Shown here: positions 18,633 to 27,611 of the stretch, piece by piece
Position numbering within the stretch: the first letter of the stretch is position 1
Layout of the letters: the number at the start of each line of letters is the position of its first letter
Assembly: GCF_003148765.1 (NCBI RefSeq)
Contig: NZ_QGGV01000004.1
Span: 292,741-356,740 of the forward strand
Length of the DNA stretch: 64,000 nt
DNA from: Silicimonas algicola
GTDB taxonomy: Bacteria; Pseudomonadota; Alphaproteobacteria; Rhodobacterales; Rhodobacteraceae
Reading direction: 5' to 3'
Position numbers and translations under genes: made by a program
The notes under the pieces: generated by a model
What the model was told of the DNA's origin: nothing
Databases searched by the model: none
What the model saw: only the letters and a program-made list of their open reading frames with translations

Positions 18633-19991
18633 TCACTTCTTTCCCGGAGTGCCGTCGAACTTCTTCTCGAGGTCCGACCAGCAGTCGATGTAGTCGTCCT
18701 GCAAGGGTGCCTCTGTCGCCGCGAAGGGCGTGAGGTGCTGGGGAAAACGCGTCTCGAACATGAAGGACATGGTATTGTCGAGTTTGTGCGGGGCAAGCTC
18801 GGCGTTCGACGCCTTCTCGAACGCCTCGCGGTCCGGGCCATGCGGCAGCATCATGTTGTGGAGCGACATGCCCCCCGGAACGAAGCCCTGCGGCTTTGCG
18901 TCGTACTGGCCGTAAATGTTGCCCATCAGCTCGGACATGACGTTCTTGTGATACCAGGGCGGACGGAAGGTGTCCTCGGCCACCAGCCAGCGCTCGCGGA
19001 AGAGAACGAAGTCGATGTTGGCCGTGCCCTCGACGCCGGAGGGCGCGGTGAGCACCGTAAAGATCGAGGGATCGGGATGATCGAAGAGGATCGCGCCGAC
19101 CGGGCAATAGGTCGTCAGGTCGTACTTCACCGGAGCGTAGTTGCCGTGCCAGGCCACGACATCGAGGGGCGAGTGCCCGATGTGGGTCTCGTGGAAATGC
19201 CCGCCCCACTTCACCGTGACAGTGGACGGCGTTTCGCGGTCCTCGAATGCGGCGACCGGCGTCTTGAAGTCGCGACGGTTGGCCATGCAGTTCGCCCCAA
19301 TCGGCCCGCGCCCCGGAAGCTGGAATTTCTGACCGTAGTTCTCGCATACGAACCCGCGCGCCGGACCGTCCAGCACCTCGACGCGGTAGACGAGGCCGCG
19401 CGGGATCACTGCGATCTCCTGGGGGGCAAGGTCGATGACGCCGAGCTCGGTGCAGAACCGAAGCCGGCCCTCTTGCGGCACGATCAGAAGCTCGCTGTCG
19501 GCAGAGTAGAAATAGGCGTCCACCATGCTGTCGGTGACGAGGTAGATATGCGCTGCCATGCCGACCTGGGTGTTGACGTCCCCGGCCGTGGTCATCGTGC
19601 GCATGCCGGTCAGCCACGTTAGACCCTCTGAATGGGGCACCGGGTTCCAGCGATATTGTCCAAGCGAGACGATGTCCGGATCGACCAGCGGGGCGGATTT
19701 CCAGTAGGGTAGGGCGATCTTTCGGAAGCGGTGCGTGTGCTTGACCGAGGGCCGGATACGGTAGCACCAGGTCCGTTCGTTCTGATGCGACGGCGCGGTG
19801 AAGGCGGTGCCGGAAAGCTGCTCGCCATAGAGACCGTACTCGCACTTCTGCGGCGAGTTCATCCCTTGCGGCAACGCACCCGGCAGGGCCTCGGTTTCGA
19901 AATCGTTGCCGAAGCCGGGCATATAGCCGTCGTGCGTGCCGGTGCGGTCGGGGGCACGGACCATTCCGGCGGGAAGCTCGTGTCGAGTCAT
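18633..19991 (-). CDS. hmgA: Homogentisate 1,2-dioxygenase
   Basis: A non-haem Fe(II) ring-cleavage dioxygenase of 452 residues. It opens homogentisate to maleylacetoacetate in tyrosine and phenylacetate-type degradation. Family signatures include [20 protein letters not shown] near the N-terminus, [14 protein letters not shown], and the Fe-site region [20 protein letters not shown] set the start at the ATG at 19991 (MTRHELPAG), because upstream codons are not family-like and run into the operator. First gene of the operon hmgA-fahA-MBL-monooxygenase-DUF2783, divergent from the MarR regulator. Confidence 0.95.
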   Translation of the reverse strand: MTRHELPAGMVRAPDRTGTHDGYMPGFGNDFETEALPGALPQGMNSPQKCEYGLYGEQLSGTAFTAPSHQNERTWCYRIRPSVKHTHRFRKIALPYWKSAPLVDPDIVSLGQYRWNPVPHSEGLTWLTGMRTMTTAGDVNTQVGMAAHIYLVTDSMVDAYFYSADSELLIVPQEGRLRFCTELGVIDLAPQEIAVIPRGLVYRVEVLDGPARGFVCENYGQKFQLPGRGPIGANCMANRRDFKTPVAAFEDRETPSTVTVKWGGHFHETHIGHSPLDVVAWHGNYAPVKYDLTTYCPVGAILFDHPDPSIFTVLTAPSGVEGTANIDFVLFRERWLVAEDTFRPPWYHKNVMSELMGNIYGQYDAKPQGFVPGGMSLHNMMLPHGPDREAFEKASNAELAPHKLDNTMSFMFETRFPQHLTPFAATEAPLQDDYIDCWSDLEKKFDGTPGKK

Positions 19992-20015
19992 GGGCGATCT
20001 CCTTGCCTCGATAAT

Positions 20016-20031
20016 CGTTGCATTTGCAACG
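20016..20031. promoter_or_regulatory. Perfect 16-bp palindrome, probable MarR-type operator
   Basis: The 51-nt gap between the hmgA and marR start codons contains CGTTGCA-TT-TGCAACG, a perfect inverted repeat. Its position 24 bp from the hmgA start and 11 bp from the marR start suits a site where the MarR protein would control both directions. The palindrome is seen; binding is inferred. Confidence 0.65.
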
Positions 20032-20042
20032 AAGTCAACTCT

Positions 20043-20489
20043 ATGGTCCCCGACATGGAGGATCTCCCGCCTTTCGACCTGTCGCGCTTCACGCCTTACC
20101 GGCTGGCGGTCGCGGCGCAGAAGACCAGCGAGGAACTGGCGCGGCAGTACCGCGCACGCTTTGGCATCTCGATCCCGGAGTGGAGGGTTCTCGTTCATCT
20201 CGCCCAGGCCGGCGACGTCTCCGTCCGCGATATCGAGGCCCGCGTGGCGATGGAGCGACCGAAGGTCAGCCGTGCGGCAAGCCGACTGGAAGAGGCGGGT
20301 TACATCCGAAAGACGCCGAACGCCGTGGACCGCCGGCTTGTTCGCCTTTCGTTGACTGCGCAGGGGCATGAATTGATGCAGGAGCTTCTTCCCCTGGCGC
20401 AAGCCTATCAGGACGACATCGAGAACAGGCTGGGAGCGGTCCTCGACGGGTTCGAAAAAGGCATAGATCGACTCCTCGGCCGTGACTGA
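20043..20489 (+). CDS. MarR-family transcriptional regulator, probably of the homogentisate operon
   Basis: A winged-helix regulator of 148 residues. Dimerisation helices flank the DNA-binding region: [18 protein letters not shown], then [20 protein letters not shown] as the recognition helix, and [13 protein letters not shown] as the wing. Such regulators usually repress a divergent catabolic operon and are released by a pathway aromatic. Here the divergent target would be hmgA, with the perfect palindrome between them. The ATG at 20043 is chosen; an ATG four codons later is possible. Effector identity (homogentisate or a precursor) is inference. Confidence 0.88.
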   Translation: MVPDMEDLPPFDLSRFTPYRLAVAAQKTSEELARQYRARFGISIPEWRVLVHLAQAGDVSVRDIEARVAMERPKVSRAASRLEEAGYIRKTPNAVDRRLVRLSLTAQGHELMQELLPLAQAYQDDIENRLGAVLDGFEKGIDRLLGRD

Positions 20490-20551
20490 CGGCTTCGACC
20501 TTCATTTCGGCGCATCGGGTCGCTAGTGTCTGGACACATTCCGGGGATTCC

Positions 20552-21442
20552 ATGCACCTCACACTGAAACTTGCCATCGGCAGTGTCCTGGTCGGATGCC
20601 TTGTCCTCGGTCTCAAGACCCTCGCGTGGTGGATCACGGGGTCGGTGGCGCTTCTGTCCGATGCGTTGGAAAGCATCGTCAACCTCGCGACAGCCTTCGC
20701 CGCCCTCGTGGCGGTTCGGATCGCGGCTCGTCCGGCCGACGCGAACCACCCGTTCGGTCACCACAAGGCGGAGTTCTTCAGCGCCGTTCTGGAAGGCGTG
20801 ATGATCATCGTCGCGGCGCTGTTCATCTTCCGCGAGGCGTACCACGGGTTCATGGCCCCCCGCGTTCTGGACGCGCCGATCGAGGGTCTTCTCGTCAACA
20901 TCGGCGCGACGGTCCTGAACGGCATCTGGGCGACGGTCCTCGTCCGGCGTGGACGACTGCTGAAGTCGCCCGCGCTGGTTGCGGACGGGCGGCATCTGTG
21001 GACCGACGTTGTCACTTCCTCCGGGGTGGCTGTCGGCGTCCTCCTGGCCTTCGTGACGGGCTGGTGGATCCTCGACCCGCTGATGGCGGCGCTTGTCGCG
21101 GTCAACATCCTGTGGTCGGGCTGGCGGGTGGTGAAGGAGTCGCTGAGCGGACTCATGGACGAGGCGGTGCCCGAGAAGACGCTCACCCGCATCCGCGACA
21201 TCATCTCGACCGAGGCCGCCGGCGCCGTCGAGGCGCACGACCTCAAGACGCGCCACGCCGGCAGCGCAACCTTCGCGGAGTTCCATTTGGTCGTGCCGGG
21301 AGAGATGACCGTCTACGACGCGCACGAGATCTGCGACAGGGTCGAGGCAGCTCTGCGAAAGGCCGTGCCGGACATCCGCGTGAATATCCACGTCGAACCC
21401 GAGCACAAGTCGAAGCACAGCGGCATCGTCGTGATCGACTAG
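20552..21442 (+). CDS. Cation diffusion facilitator family metal transporter
   Basis: A protein of 296 residues with a CDF layout: about six transmembrane helices and a cytoplasmic C-terminal domain. Metal-site residues appear in LLSDALESIVN on TM2, HPFGHHKAEFFSA on the following loop, and GRHLWTDVVTSSGV on TM5. The C-terminal part contains HDLKTRHAG and EFHLVVPGEMTVYDAHEICD. CDF proteins export divalent metals (Zn, Fe, Mn or Co) against protons; the metal is not determined here. The stop codon overlaps the stop of the convergent RpiR gene. Confidence 0.9.
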   Translation: MHLTLKLAIGSVLVGCLVLGLKTLAWWITGSVALLSDALESIVNLATAFAALVAVRIAARPADANHPFGHHKAEFFSAVLEGVMIIVAALFIFREAYHGFMAPRVLDAPIEGLLVNIGATVLNGIWATVLVRRGRLLKSPALVADGRHLWTDVVTSSGVAVGVLLAFVTGWWILDPLMAALVAVNILWSGWRVVKESLSGLMDEAVPEKTLTRIRDIISTEAAGAVEAHDLKTRHAGSATFAEFHLVVPGEMTVYDAHEICDRVEAALRKAVPDIRVNIHVEPEHKSKHSGIVVID

Positions 21443-22305
21443 GACTTCCGGAAGATCCGCGTCGCCTGAAACATTTTCTCGAGATCCGCGATCCGGTCCT
21501 TGGCCTTTTCCCACCTGCGGCTCTGCACCTCGGCGATCAGCGCCTCGACGATCAGGTTCACGGCGATGGTCGAATCCCAGCTCGACGGCACTTCGACCAT
21601 CGCGTTCACGACGTGCGTGGCGATCCGCGAGATCGGCGACCCCCACTGGTCGGTGAAGAGGACGATGGTCGCCTCGCGGTCCTGCGCGAGGCTGGCGAGC
21701 TTCATCAGCTCGCCTTCGTAGCGGCGGATGTCGAACAGGATCAGGACGGATCGGCGGTCCATGTCGAGAAGGTACTGCGGCCAGACGTTTGCCGACTGGG
21801 ACAACAGGGTCACGCCGGGCCGGATGATCTGGAGGTGGTTGAAGAAGTAGTCGGCATTCGACCGCGTGATCCTGCCGCCCGACAGATAGATGGGGCGCCG
21901 GGGGTCGGCGAGAAGCTTGGCGATGGCGTCGAAGGTCGCGGGGTCGAGCCGATCGATTGTGTGGTTCAGGTTGTCGAAAACGGCCTTGGCGAAGTCGCGG
22001 AAGGCCTCGGAATCGGTTCGGCCCTCGGGCCAGCCTTCGCGCTTGAGGATGGGTTGCTTGATCTGGGCCGACGCTTCGTCCCTCAAGGCCTCCTGTAGTT
22101 CGGGGAAGCCGTCGAACCCGAGCTTTCGCGCGAGACGAATGACCGTGGGGGTTGATACACTGGCCGCTTCGGCCAGCCTCGTGATGGATTGGAGACCGGC
22201 GACCGGGTAGTCGCGCAGAAGCGCGTCGGTCAGTTGCCGCTCGGCCGGCGTCAGCACGGCGGTCTGGTCCTGGATCAGTTCCTTGACGATCGGTTTGCGG
22301 GTCAC
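21439..22305 (-). CDS. MurR/RpiR-family transcriptional regulator
   Basis: A protein of 288 residues with an N-terminal HTH_6 domain (TPAERQLTDALLRDYPVAGL, then SVSTPTVIRLARKLGFDGFP) and a C-terminal SIS domain (PIYLSGGRITRSNADYFFNH, with VLILFDIRRYEGE and ATIVLFTDQWGSPI). RpiR proteins sense phosphosugars or other small ligands through the SIS domain. I placed the start at the GTG at 22305; an in-frame TTG at 22326 is an alternative. It is divergent from the TRAP/amidohydrolase operon and is its likely regulator. Confidence 0.88.
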   Translation of the reverse strand: MTRKPIVKELIQDQTAVLTPAERQLTDALLRDYPVAGLQSITRLAEAASVSTPTVIRLARKLGFDGFPELQEALRDEASAQIKQPILKREGWPEGRTDSEAFRDFAKAVFDNLNHTIDRLDPATFDAIAKLLADPRRPIYLSGGRITRSNADYFFNHLQIIRPGVTLLSQSANVWPQYLLDMDRRSVLILFDIRRYEGELMKLASLAQDREATIVLFTDQWGSPISRIATHVVNAMVEVPSSWDSTIAVNLIVEALIAEVQSRRWEKAKDRIADLEKMFQATRIFRKS

Positions 22306-22372
22306 GCGATCAGCCTGCTGTAGCAATCGCTTCAGGGTAGCGCTGGGGCGTAGCGACGTCTACGAAAGTTTC

Positions 22373-22401
22373 TTGACAGGTGAATCGGGCCTGTAACTAA
22401 T
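22373..22401 (+). promoter_or_regulatory. Putative sigma70 promoter of the accessory catabolic operon
   Basis: A consensus -35 TTGACA (22373-22378) is followed after 17 bp by ACTAAT (22396-22401), a 4/6 match to the -10 box. If used, transcription would start near 22408. That is downstream of the annotated ATG and almost exactly on an in-frame GTG at 22409. Confidence 0.4.
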
Positions 22402-23179
22402 GTTTCCCGTGACCAAATCAGCCGCTTCCAAGATTCTGGGTACCGAGGACGGACCCGTTGCCCAGGTCGTGAACCCGGGCGGTCGAGGTGAGGTCTGCAT
22501 CGTGTGCGAACATGCGAGCCCGCGCGTTCCCGCCAGCCTCGGCAACCTTGGACTGAGCGACGTCGACCGACTGTCGCACGCGGTCTGGGATCCCGGTGCC
22601 GAAGCCTTGGCGCGGCGTTTGTCCGCGCTGCTCGACGCGCCGCTTGTGCTGTCGCGGGTGTCGCGGCTGGTGCATGACTGCAATCGCCCGCCCGAGGCGC
22701 TGGACGCCTGCCCGTCGCGAACCGAACGGATCGAGATCCCGGGCAACCGCGACCTGACGGCGTCCGAACGCGCGGCACGGGTCCACGAGGTCTATGAACC
22801 GTTCCATGCAGAGGTGGAGCGCGTCCTTGACGGCTTCGCCTCGCTGCCCGCTCTCGTAACCGTCCACAGCTTCACACCCTCCTGGAATGGTGAGCCTCGC
22901 TCGACCGAAATCGGCCTCCTGCACGATGCCGATGCGTCGCTTGCGACCGCCATGCTGGCAGCCGCGGGACCGACGCCGAAGGTGGAGTTGAACATGCCCT
23001 ATTCGGCGGCGGACGGCGTTACGCATACGCTAAGGAAACACGGGACCGCTCGAAGCCTCTCAAATGTCATGGTCGAGGTCCGCAACGATCTTCTGACAGA
23101 GGAGGCTGCGGTTGCGCGCATCGCGGATGCCCTGACCCTGATGCTGACCACGGCCTTCGCCCACGGGAATGCCGCATGA
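22400..23179 (+). CDS. N-formylglutamate amidohydrolase-family protein
   Basis: A protein of 259 residues with the zinc amidohydrolase family pattern: VCEHASPRVPASLGNLG near the N-terminus, SRLVHDCNRPP, ALVTVHSFTPSWNG and NMPYSAADGVTHTLRKHG. The family includes HutG-type N-formylglutamate deformylases, but many members act on other N-acyl-glutamates or remain untested. There are no histidine-utilisation genes here. In this operon it could release glutamate from a gamma-glutamyl product; this is inference. The ATG at 22400 or the GTG at 22409 may be the start. It overlaps the TRAP small permease gene by four bases. Confidence 0.85.
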   Translation: MFPVTKSAASKILGTEDGPVAQVVNPGGRGEVCIVCEHASPRVPASLGNLGLSDVDRLSHAVWDPGAEALARRLSALLDAPLVLSRVSRLVHDCNRPPEALDACPSRTERIEIPGNRDLTASERAARVHEVYEPFHAEVERVLDGFASLPALVTVHSFTPSWNGEPRSTEIGLLHDADASLATAMLAAAGPTPKVELNMPYSAADGVTHTLRKHGTARSLSNVMVEVRNDLLTEEAAVARIADALTLMLTTAFAHGNAA

Positions 23180-23712
23180 GGGCGCTTCAGACCTATGTCC
23201 GCGTCATCGACCGCGTGAACCGCTGGATCGGTCGCATCGTCATGTACGGCATCTTCGTGATGATGGGGATCCTGCTCTGGTCCACGTTTTCGAAGGTCGG
23301 CAGCGATCTGGGCTTCGACATCAACCCGTCGGTCTGGACGCTCGAGATGGCGCAGTTCGCCATGGTCGCGTATTACGTCCTCGGCGGTCCCTATTCGATC
23401 CAGCTTGGGTCGAACGTGCGGATGGACCTTCTGTACGGAGAATGGACCGATCGGCGGAAAGCCGAGGTCGACGCCATCACCGTGCTCTTTCTGATCGTTT
23501 ACCTCGTCTTCCTGCTCTGGGGCGGTTGGGACAGCCTGATGTATTCCTTCCAGTACGGCGGCGAGCGCAGCCCGACCGCCTGGCGTCCCTATCTCTGGCC
23601 TATCAAGACGATCATGGTCGTCGGCATCCTGCTGATGCTTCTTCAGGCCGTCAGCGAGTTGTTCAAGGATATCCTCCGCCTGAAGGGCGTCGCGGTGGAG
23701 GCCGGCGCCTGA
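23176..23712 (+). CDS. TRAP transporter small permease (DctQ type)
   Basis: A membrane protein of 178 residues with four hydrophobic helices, at about 18-37, 57-76, 100-118 and 140-160. The pattern matches the DctQ subunit of tripartite ATP-independent periplasmic transporters, which pairs with DctM. The sequence GGPYSIQLGSNVRMDLLYG, with the conserved NVRMD, is the best family mark. The gene overlaps its upstream neighbour by four bases and the DctM start by one base, so the operon is tightly coupled. The substrate is not shown by this subunit. Confidence 0.85.
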   Translation: MRALQTYVRVIDRVNRWIGRIVMYGIFVMMGILLWSTFSKVGSDLGFDINPSVWTLEMAQFAMVAYYVLGGPYSIQLGSNVRMDLLYGEWTDRRKAEVDAITVLFLIVYLVFLLWGGWDSLMYSFQYGGERSPTAWRPYLWPIKTIMVVGILLMLLQAVSELFKDILRLKGVAVEAGA

Positions 23713-25037
23713 TGCCCTATGAAGCCATCGCCCTGCTGATGTTCGCGTCGATGATGCTGATGCTGCTGACCGGCCAGCGCGTCTTCGGCGCCATCGGCTT
23801 TGTCGCAGTCATCGCGGCCTTCTTCCTGTGGGGCGACCGGGGCGGTTATGATCTGGGCTTTGCGCAGGCGATGAAGCTGATGAAATGGTATCCGCTTCTG
23901 ACGCTGCCGATGTTCATTTTCATGGGCTATGTGTTGTCGGAAAGCCGGATCGCCGACGACCTATACCGCATGTTCCACGTATGGATGGGGGGACTGTCCG
24001 GCGGGCTTGCCGTCGGCACCATCGGACTGATGGTCCTCATCTCGGCGATGAACGGACTTTCGGTCGCGGGCATGGCGATCGGTGCGACCATCGCGCTTCC
24101 GGAGCTTCTCAAGCGTAACTACGACAAGAGGATGGTCACAGGAGTGATCCAGGCGGGCTCTTCCCTGGGAATCCTCGTGCCGCCTTCGGTGGTGCTGGTG
24201 CTTTATGCCATGATCGCGCGGCAGCCGGTGGGGCAGCTCTGGCTCGCGGGGGTGCTGCCCGGGCTGATGATGGCGGGCATGTTCATAGCCTACATCGTCA
24301 TCCGCTGCGCCATCACCCCGTCGCTCGGACCGGTCCTGCCGCCCGAGGAGCGCAATGTGCCCCGCGCCGAGAAACTGCGGCTTTTGTCGGCGGGACTTCT
24401 GCCGATCGGCATTTTCCTTGCGATGATGGTGCCCTTCATCAACGGTTGGACCTCGCTTGTCGAAAGCTCGGCCGTGGGTGCTCTGGCGGCCTTCCTCGCC
24501 GCTGTTCTGAAGGGCCGGATGACGCGGCAGGTTTTCCAGACGAGCGTGCGCAACACGCTTGGCATCACCTGCATGTTCATGTGGATCATCCTCGCGGCCC
24601 TGGCCTTCGGCGCGGTGTTCGACGGCCTCGGCGCGGTAAAGGCCATCGAGTCGCTCTTCACCGAGAAGCTGGGACTGAGTCCGTGGATGATCCTGATCCT
24701 GATGCAGCTTTCGTTCATCCTGATGGGGACGTTCCTGGACGATACAGCGATGCTCGTGATCGTCGCGCCGCTTTACGTGCCGCTTGTCGCGGCCCTCGGC
24801 TTCGACTTGATCTGGTACGGCGTCCTTTACACGATCACGACGCAGATCGCCTACATGACCCCGCCCTTCGGATATAACCTGTTCCTGATGCGCGCCATGG
24901 CTCCGCCCGAGATTTCGATCCGGGACATCTACGCCTCGGTCACGCCCTTCGTTCTGGTGATGATCCTGGCGCTGACGGTGGTGATGATCTTCCCGCAGAT
25001 CGCGCTGTGGCTGCCGGGGCAGGTGTACGGAAACTGA
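23712..25037 (+). CDS. TRAP transporter large permease (DctM type)
   Basis: A very hydrophobic protein of 441 residues with about 12 transmembrane segments, typical of the DctM ion-coupled large permease. Family marks include PLLTLPMFIFMGYVLSES, GAIAIG-like AGMAIGATIALPELLKRN, QAGSSLGILVPPSVVLVLYA and GTFLDDTAMLVIVAPLYVPL. I chose the ATG at 23712, whose first base is the last base of the DctQ stop codon. With DctQ and the downstream binding protein it makes a complete Na+-coupled uptake system. Confidence 0.93.
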   Translation: MPYEAIALLMFASMMLMLLTGQRVFGAIGFVAVIAAFFLWGDRGGYDLGFAQAMKLMKWYPLLTLPMFIFMGYVLSESRIADDLYRMFHVWMGGLSGGLAVGTIGLMVLISAMNGLSVAGMAIGATIALPELLKRNYDKRMVTGVIQAGSSLGILVPPSVVLVLYAMIARQPVGQLWLAGVLPGLMMAGMFIAYIVIRCAITPSLGPVLPPEERNVPRAEKLRLLSAGLLPIGIFLAMMVPFINGWTSLVESSAVGALAAFLAAVLKGRMTRQVFQTSVRNTLGITCMFMWIILAALAFGAVFDGLGAVKAIESLFTEKLGLSPWMILILMQLSFILMGTFLDDTAMLVIVAPLYVPLVAALGFDLIWYGVLYTITTQIAYMTPPFGYNLFLMRAMAPPEISIRDIYASVTPFVLVMILALTVVMIFPQIALWLPGQVYGN

Positions 25038-25105
25038 ATCGAACGAAAAGACACGGCGGGCCAAACCGCCGGAGAACAAACGCAATGACAGAGAGGAAGA
25101 CGACC

Positions 25106-26146
25106 ATGACCACGAGACGCAAGTTCCTTACGACGGCTGCCGCCGGTGCAGCCGCGGCGCCCTTGGCCGCGCCTGCCCTGGCGCAGTCGACCATCACCTG
25201 GCGGCTTCAGACCTATGCCGGTCCGGCGCTCGCCGAGCACGTCCTCGACCCGGCTATCGCGATGTTCAACCAGATCGCGGGCGACCGGATGCAGATCGAG
25301 ACCTTCTATGCCGACCAGCTTGTGCCCACGGGAGAGCTGTTCCAGGCGATGCAGCGCGGCACCATCGACGCCGTGCAGTCGGACGACGACTCGATGGCCT
25401 CGCCGACCGAGGTGACGGTCTTCGGCGGCTATTTCCCCTTCGGCTCGCGCTACTCTCTCGACGTGCCCGTCCTCTTCAGCCGGTACGGTCTGAAGGAGAT
25501 CTGGGAGGCAGAGTACGCCAAAGTCGGCATCAAGCACATCAGCGCCGGAGCCTGGGATCCCTGCCACTTCGCAACGAAGGACCCGATCCGCAGCCTGGCC
25601 GACCTGAACGGCAAGCGCGTCTTCACCTTCCCGACCGCCGGCCGCTTCCTTACCCAGTTCGGTGTCGTGCCGGTCACCCTGCCGTGGGAGGACATCGAGG
25701 TCGCGGTGCAGACCGGCGAGTTGGACGGCATCGCCTGGTCGGGGATCACCGAGGACTACACCGTAGGCTGGGCCGACGTGACCAACTACTTCCTGACCAA
25801 CAACATCTCCGGCGCCTGGATCGGCCACTTCTTCGCCAACAACGACAGGTGGGAAGAGCTGCCGGACGACCTGAAGACGCTGTTCACCGTTTGCTGCGAC
25901 CAGTCGCACTATTACCGGCAGTACTGGTATTGGGGCGGTGAGGCCGACCTGCGCGTCAACGGCACCAAGATGGAGCTGACAACGATTCCCGACGAAGAGT
26001 GGGATACGGTCGAGCAGGCCGCGCAAGTGTTCTGGGACGAGATCGCGGCAGAGTCCGAGACCAAGGCGAAGGTCGTGGAGATCTTCAAGAAGTACAATGC
26101 CGACATGCAGGCGGCTGGACGGCCCTACCGCTACGGCAAGGCCTGA
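25106..26146 (+). CDS. TRAP transporter substrate-binding protein (DctP type), Tat-exported
   Basis: A periplasmic solute receptor of 346 residues. The N-terminus MTTRRKFLTTAAAGAAAAP has a twin-arginine pattern (T-R-R-K-F-L) and a hydrophobic stretch ending in ALAQ, so Tat export is likely. The body has DctP-type features such as ADQLVPTGELFQAMQRG, DLNGKRVFTFPTAG and VQTGELDGIAWSGITEDY. Its size and order resemble the TakP-like group that binds 2-oxo acids and related carboxylates, but the ligand is not determined. An in-frame ATG lies seven codons upstream. A strong hairpin follows the gene. Confidence 0.9.
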   Translation: MTTRRKFLTTAAAGAAAAPLAAPALAQSTITWRLQTYAGPALAEHVLDPAIAMFNQIAGDRMQIETFYADQLVPTGELFQAMQRGTIDAVQSDDDSMASPTEVTVFGGYFPFGSRYSLDVPVLFSRYGLKEIWEAEYAKVGIKHISAGAWDPCHFATKDPIRSLADLNGKRVFTFPTAGRFLTQFGVVPVTLPWEDIEVAVQTGELDGIAWSGITEDYTVGWADVTNYFLTNNISGAWIGHFFANNDRWEELPDDLKTLFTVCCDQSHYYRQYWYWGGEADLRVNGTKMELTTIPDEEWDTVEQAAQVFWDEIAAESETKAKVVEIFKKYNADMQAAGRPYRYGKA

Positions 26147-26188
26147 CACCGCGGCGCGTTCCGACAAGGGACGCGGGCTTGGCAAGAC

Positions 26189-26219
26189 GGGATGCCCCGG
26201 GTAACGCCCGGGGCATCCC
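26189..26219 (+). terminator. Strong hairpin between dctP and the ligase gene
   Basis: GGGATGCCCCGGG and CCCGGGGCATCCC form a perfect 13-bp stem with a 5-nt loop. No T-run follows, and an operon gene starts 28 nt later. It is more likely an mRNA-stabilising or partial-attenuation hairpin that raises binding-protein mRNA than a full terminator. Confidence 0.6.
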
Positions 26220-26246
26220 TGCGCCGGAAGAGAGGACGAGACGGAC

Positions 26247-27611
26247 ATGACCACGCAACTCAGCTTCGACGGACTGAAGGAGCTTGCCACCAAGCTCGAG
26301 ATCGACACCGTCCTCGTCTGCCTGATCGACATGCAGGGTCGGCTGATGGGCAAGCGGTTCCACGTCAACAACTTCATCGAGAGCGGTTACGAGGAAACGC
26401 ACTGCTGCAACTACCTGCTGGCCACCGACCTCGAGATGGCGACGCCGGACGGCTTCGCCTCGACAAGCTGGGAGAAGGGCTATGGCGACTACGTCATGAA
26501 GCCCGATCTGAAGACCCTGCGCCGTCTTCCGTGGCTGGAAGGCACGGCGATGGTGCTGTGCGACCTGATCGACCACCACACCCATGAACCCGTGCCGCAC
26601 GCGCCCCGTCAGGTCCTGAAGGCGCAGATCGAACGCGCGGCCGCTTTGGGTCTGACGCCGATGATGGCGACCGAGCTTGAGTTCTTCCTGTTCGAGAAGA
26701 CCTACGACGACATTCGCAAGTCCGGGTTCCGTGATCTAGAGCCGCTGGCCGGATACAACGCCGACTACAACATCCAGCTCACCACGAAGGAAGAGCATGT
26801 GATGCGCCCGATCCGCAACATGCTGGTCGCCGCGGGGGTCCCGGTCGAGAACACCAAGGGCGAGGCAGAGGCAGGGCAGGAAGAGCTGAACATCCGCTAT
26901 GCCGATGCGCTTCTGGCCGCCGATCATCACACCATCGCGAAGCAGGCGATCAAGGACATCGCGTACAGCAAGGGGGCCTCGGCGACGTTCCTGGCGAAGT
27001 GGCATCACAAACGGGTCGGCAGCGCCGCGCATATTCACCAGTCGCTGTTCAGGGGTGTCGACAACGCCTTCCACGACAAGGACGCCGCCCAGACGATGTC
27101 CGCGACGATGCGGTCCTACGTCGCCGGTCTTCTGAAGTATTCGGCGGACACCACCTATTTTCTCGCGCCCTACGTCAACAGTTACAAGCGGTTCATCCCG
27201 GGCACCTTCGCGCCCACCAAGGTCGCCTGGTCGATCGACAACCGCACCGCCGGCTATCGCCTGGTCGGCGAGGGAACCAAGGGCGTCCGAATCGAGTGCC
27301 GCATCCCCGGCTCGGACATGAACCCCTACCTCGCATGCGCGGCACAGCTTGCCGCCGGTCTCGCCGGCATCGAAGAAGGACTGACCCTGGACGACCCCGT
27401 GACCGGCGACGTCTACAACATGGCGGACGTTCCCTCGATCCCGCACAAGCTCTCGGATGCGACCGAGGCGCTGCGCGGCTCGACGATGCTGCGGGCCGCC
27501 ATGGGGGACTGGGTGGTCGACCACTATGTCCGCGCCGCCGAGGTCGAACAGGAGGCCTTCGATGCGGTCGTGACCGACTATGAAGTGCGGCGGGGGTTCG
27601 AACGCGCGTGA
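26247..27611 (+). CDS. Glutamine-synthetase-family gamma-glutamyl ligase
   Basis: A protein of 454 residues with the GS fold. The beta-grasp N-terminal part contains VCLIDMQGRLMGKRF. The catalytic part has EAGQEELNIRYADALLAAD, AHIHQSLF with the catalytic His region, and NSYKRFIPGTFAPT with the ATP/glutamate loop. GS-family proteins in catabolic operons (PuuA, GmaS, IpuC, GlnA4 groups) join glutamate to an amine other than ammonia. Regulatory adenylylation features are not obvious. The substrate amine is unknown. It is co-oriented with the TRAP genes and overlaps the VOC gene by four bases. Confidence 0.85.
   Translation: MTTQLSFDGLKELATKLEIDTVLVCLIDMQGRLMGKRFHVNNFIESGYEETHCCNYLLATDLEMATPDGFASTSWEKGYGDYVMKPDLKTLRRLPWLEGTAMVLCDLIDHHTHEPVPHAPRQVLKAQIERAAALGLTPMMATELEFFLFEKTYDDIRKSGFRDLEPLAGYNADYNIQLTTKEEHVMRPIRNMLVAAGVPVENTKGEAEAGQEELNIRYADALLAADHHTIAKQAIKDIAYSKGASATFLAKWHHKRVGSAAHIHQSLFRGVDNAFHDKDAAQTMSATMRSYVAGLLKYSADTTYFLAPYVNSYKRFIPGTFAPTKVAWSIDNRTAGYRLVGEGTKGVRIECRIPGSDMNPYLACAAQLAAGLAGIEEGLTLDDPVTGDVYNMADVPSIPHKLSDATEALRGSTMLRAAMGDWVVDHYVRAAEVEQEAFDAVVTDYEVRRGFERA

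Noticed and set aside
18562..19845. A 427-codon open frame on the minus strand
   Set aside because: Same-strand alternative frame of hmgA; hmgA has the family signatures.
20408..21646. A 412-codon open frame antisense to the CDF transporter
   Set aside because: The plus-strand gene has CDF metal motifs and the antisense product has none.
22400..23179. Assignment of this gene as a histidine-degradation hutG
   Set aside because: No hutU, hutH or hutI is nearby; the operon is a transporter and oxidoreductase cluster, so only the family is stated.
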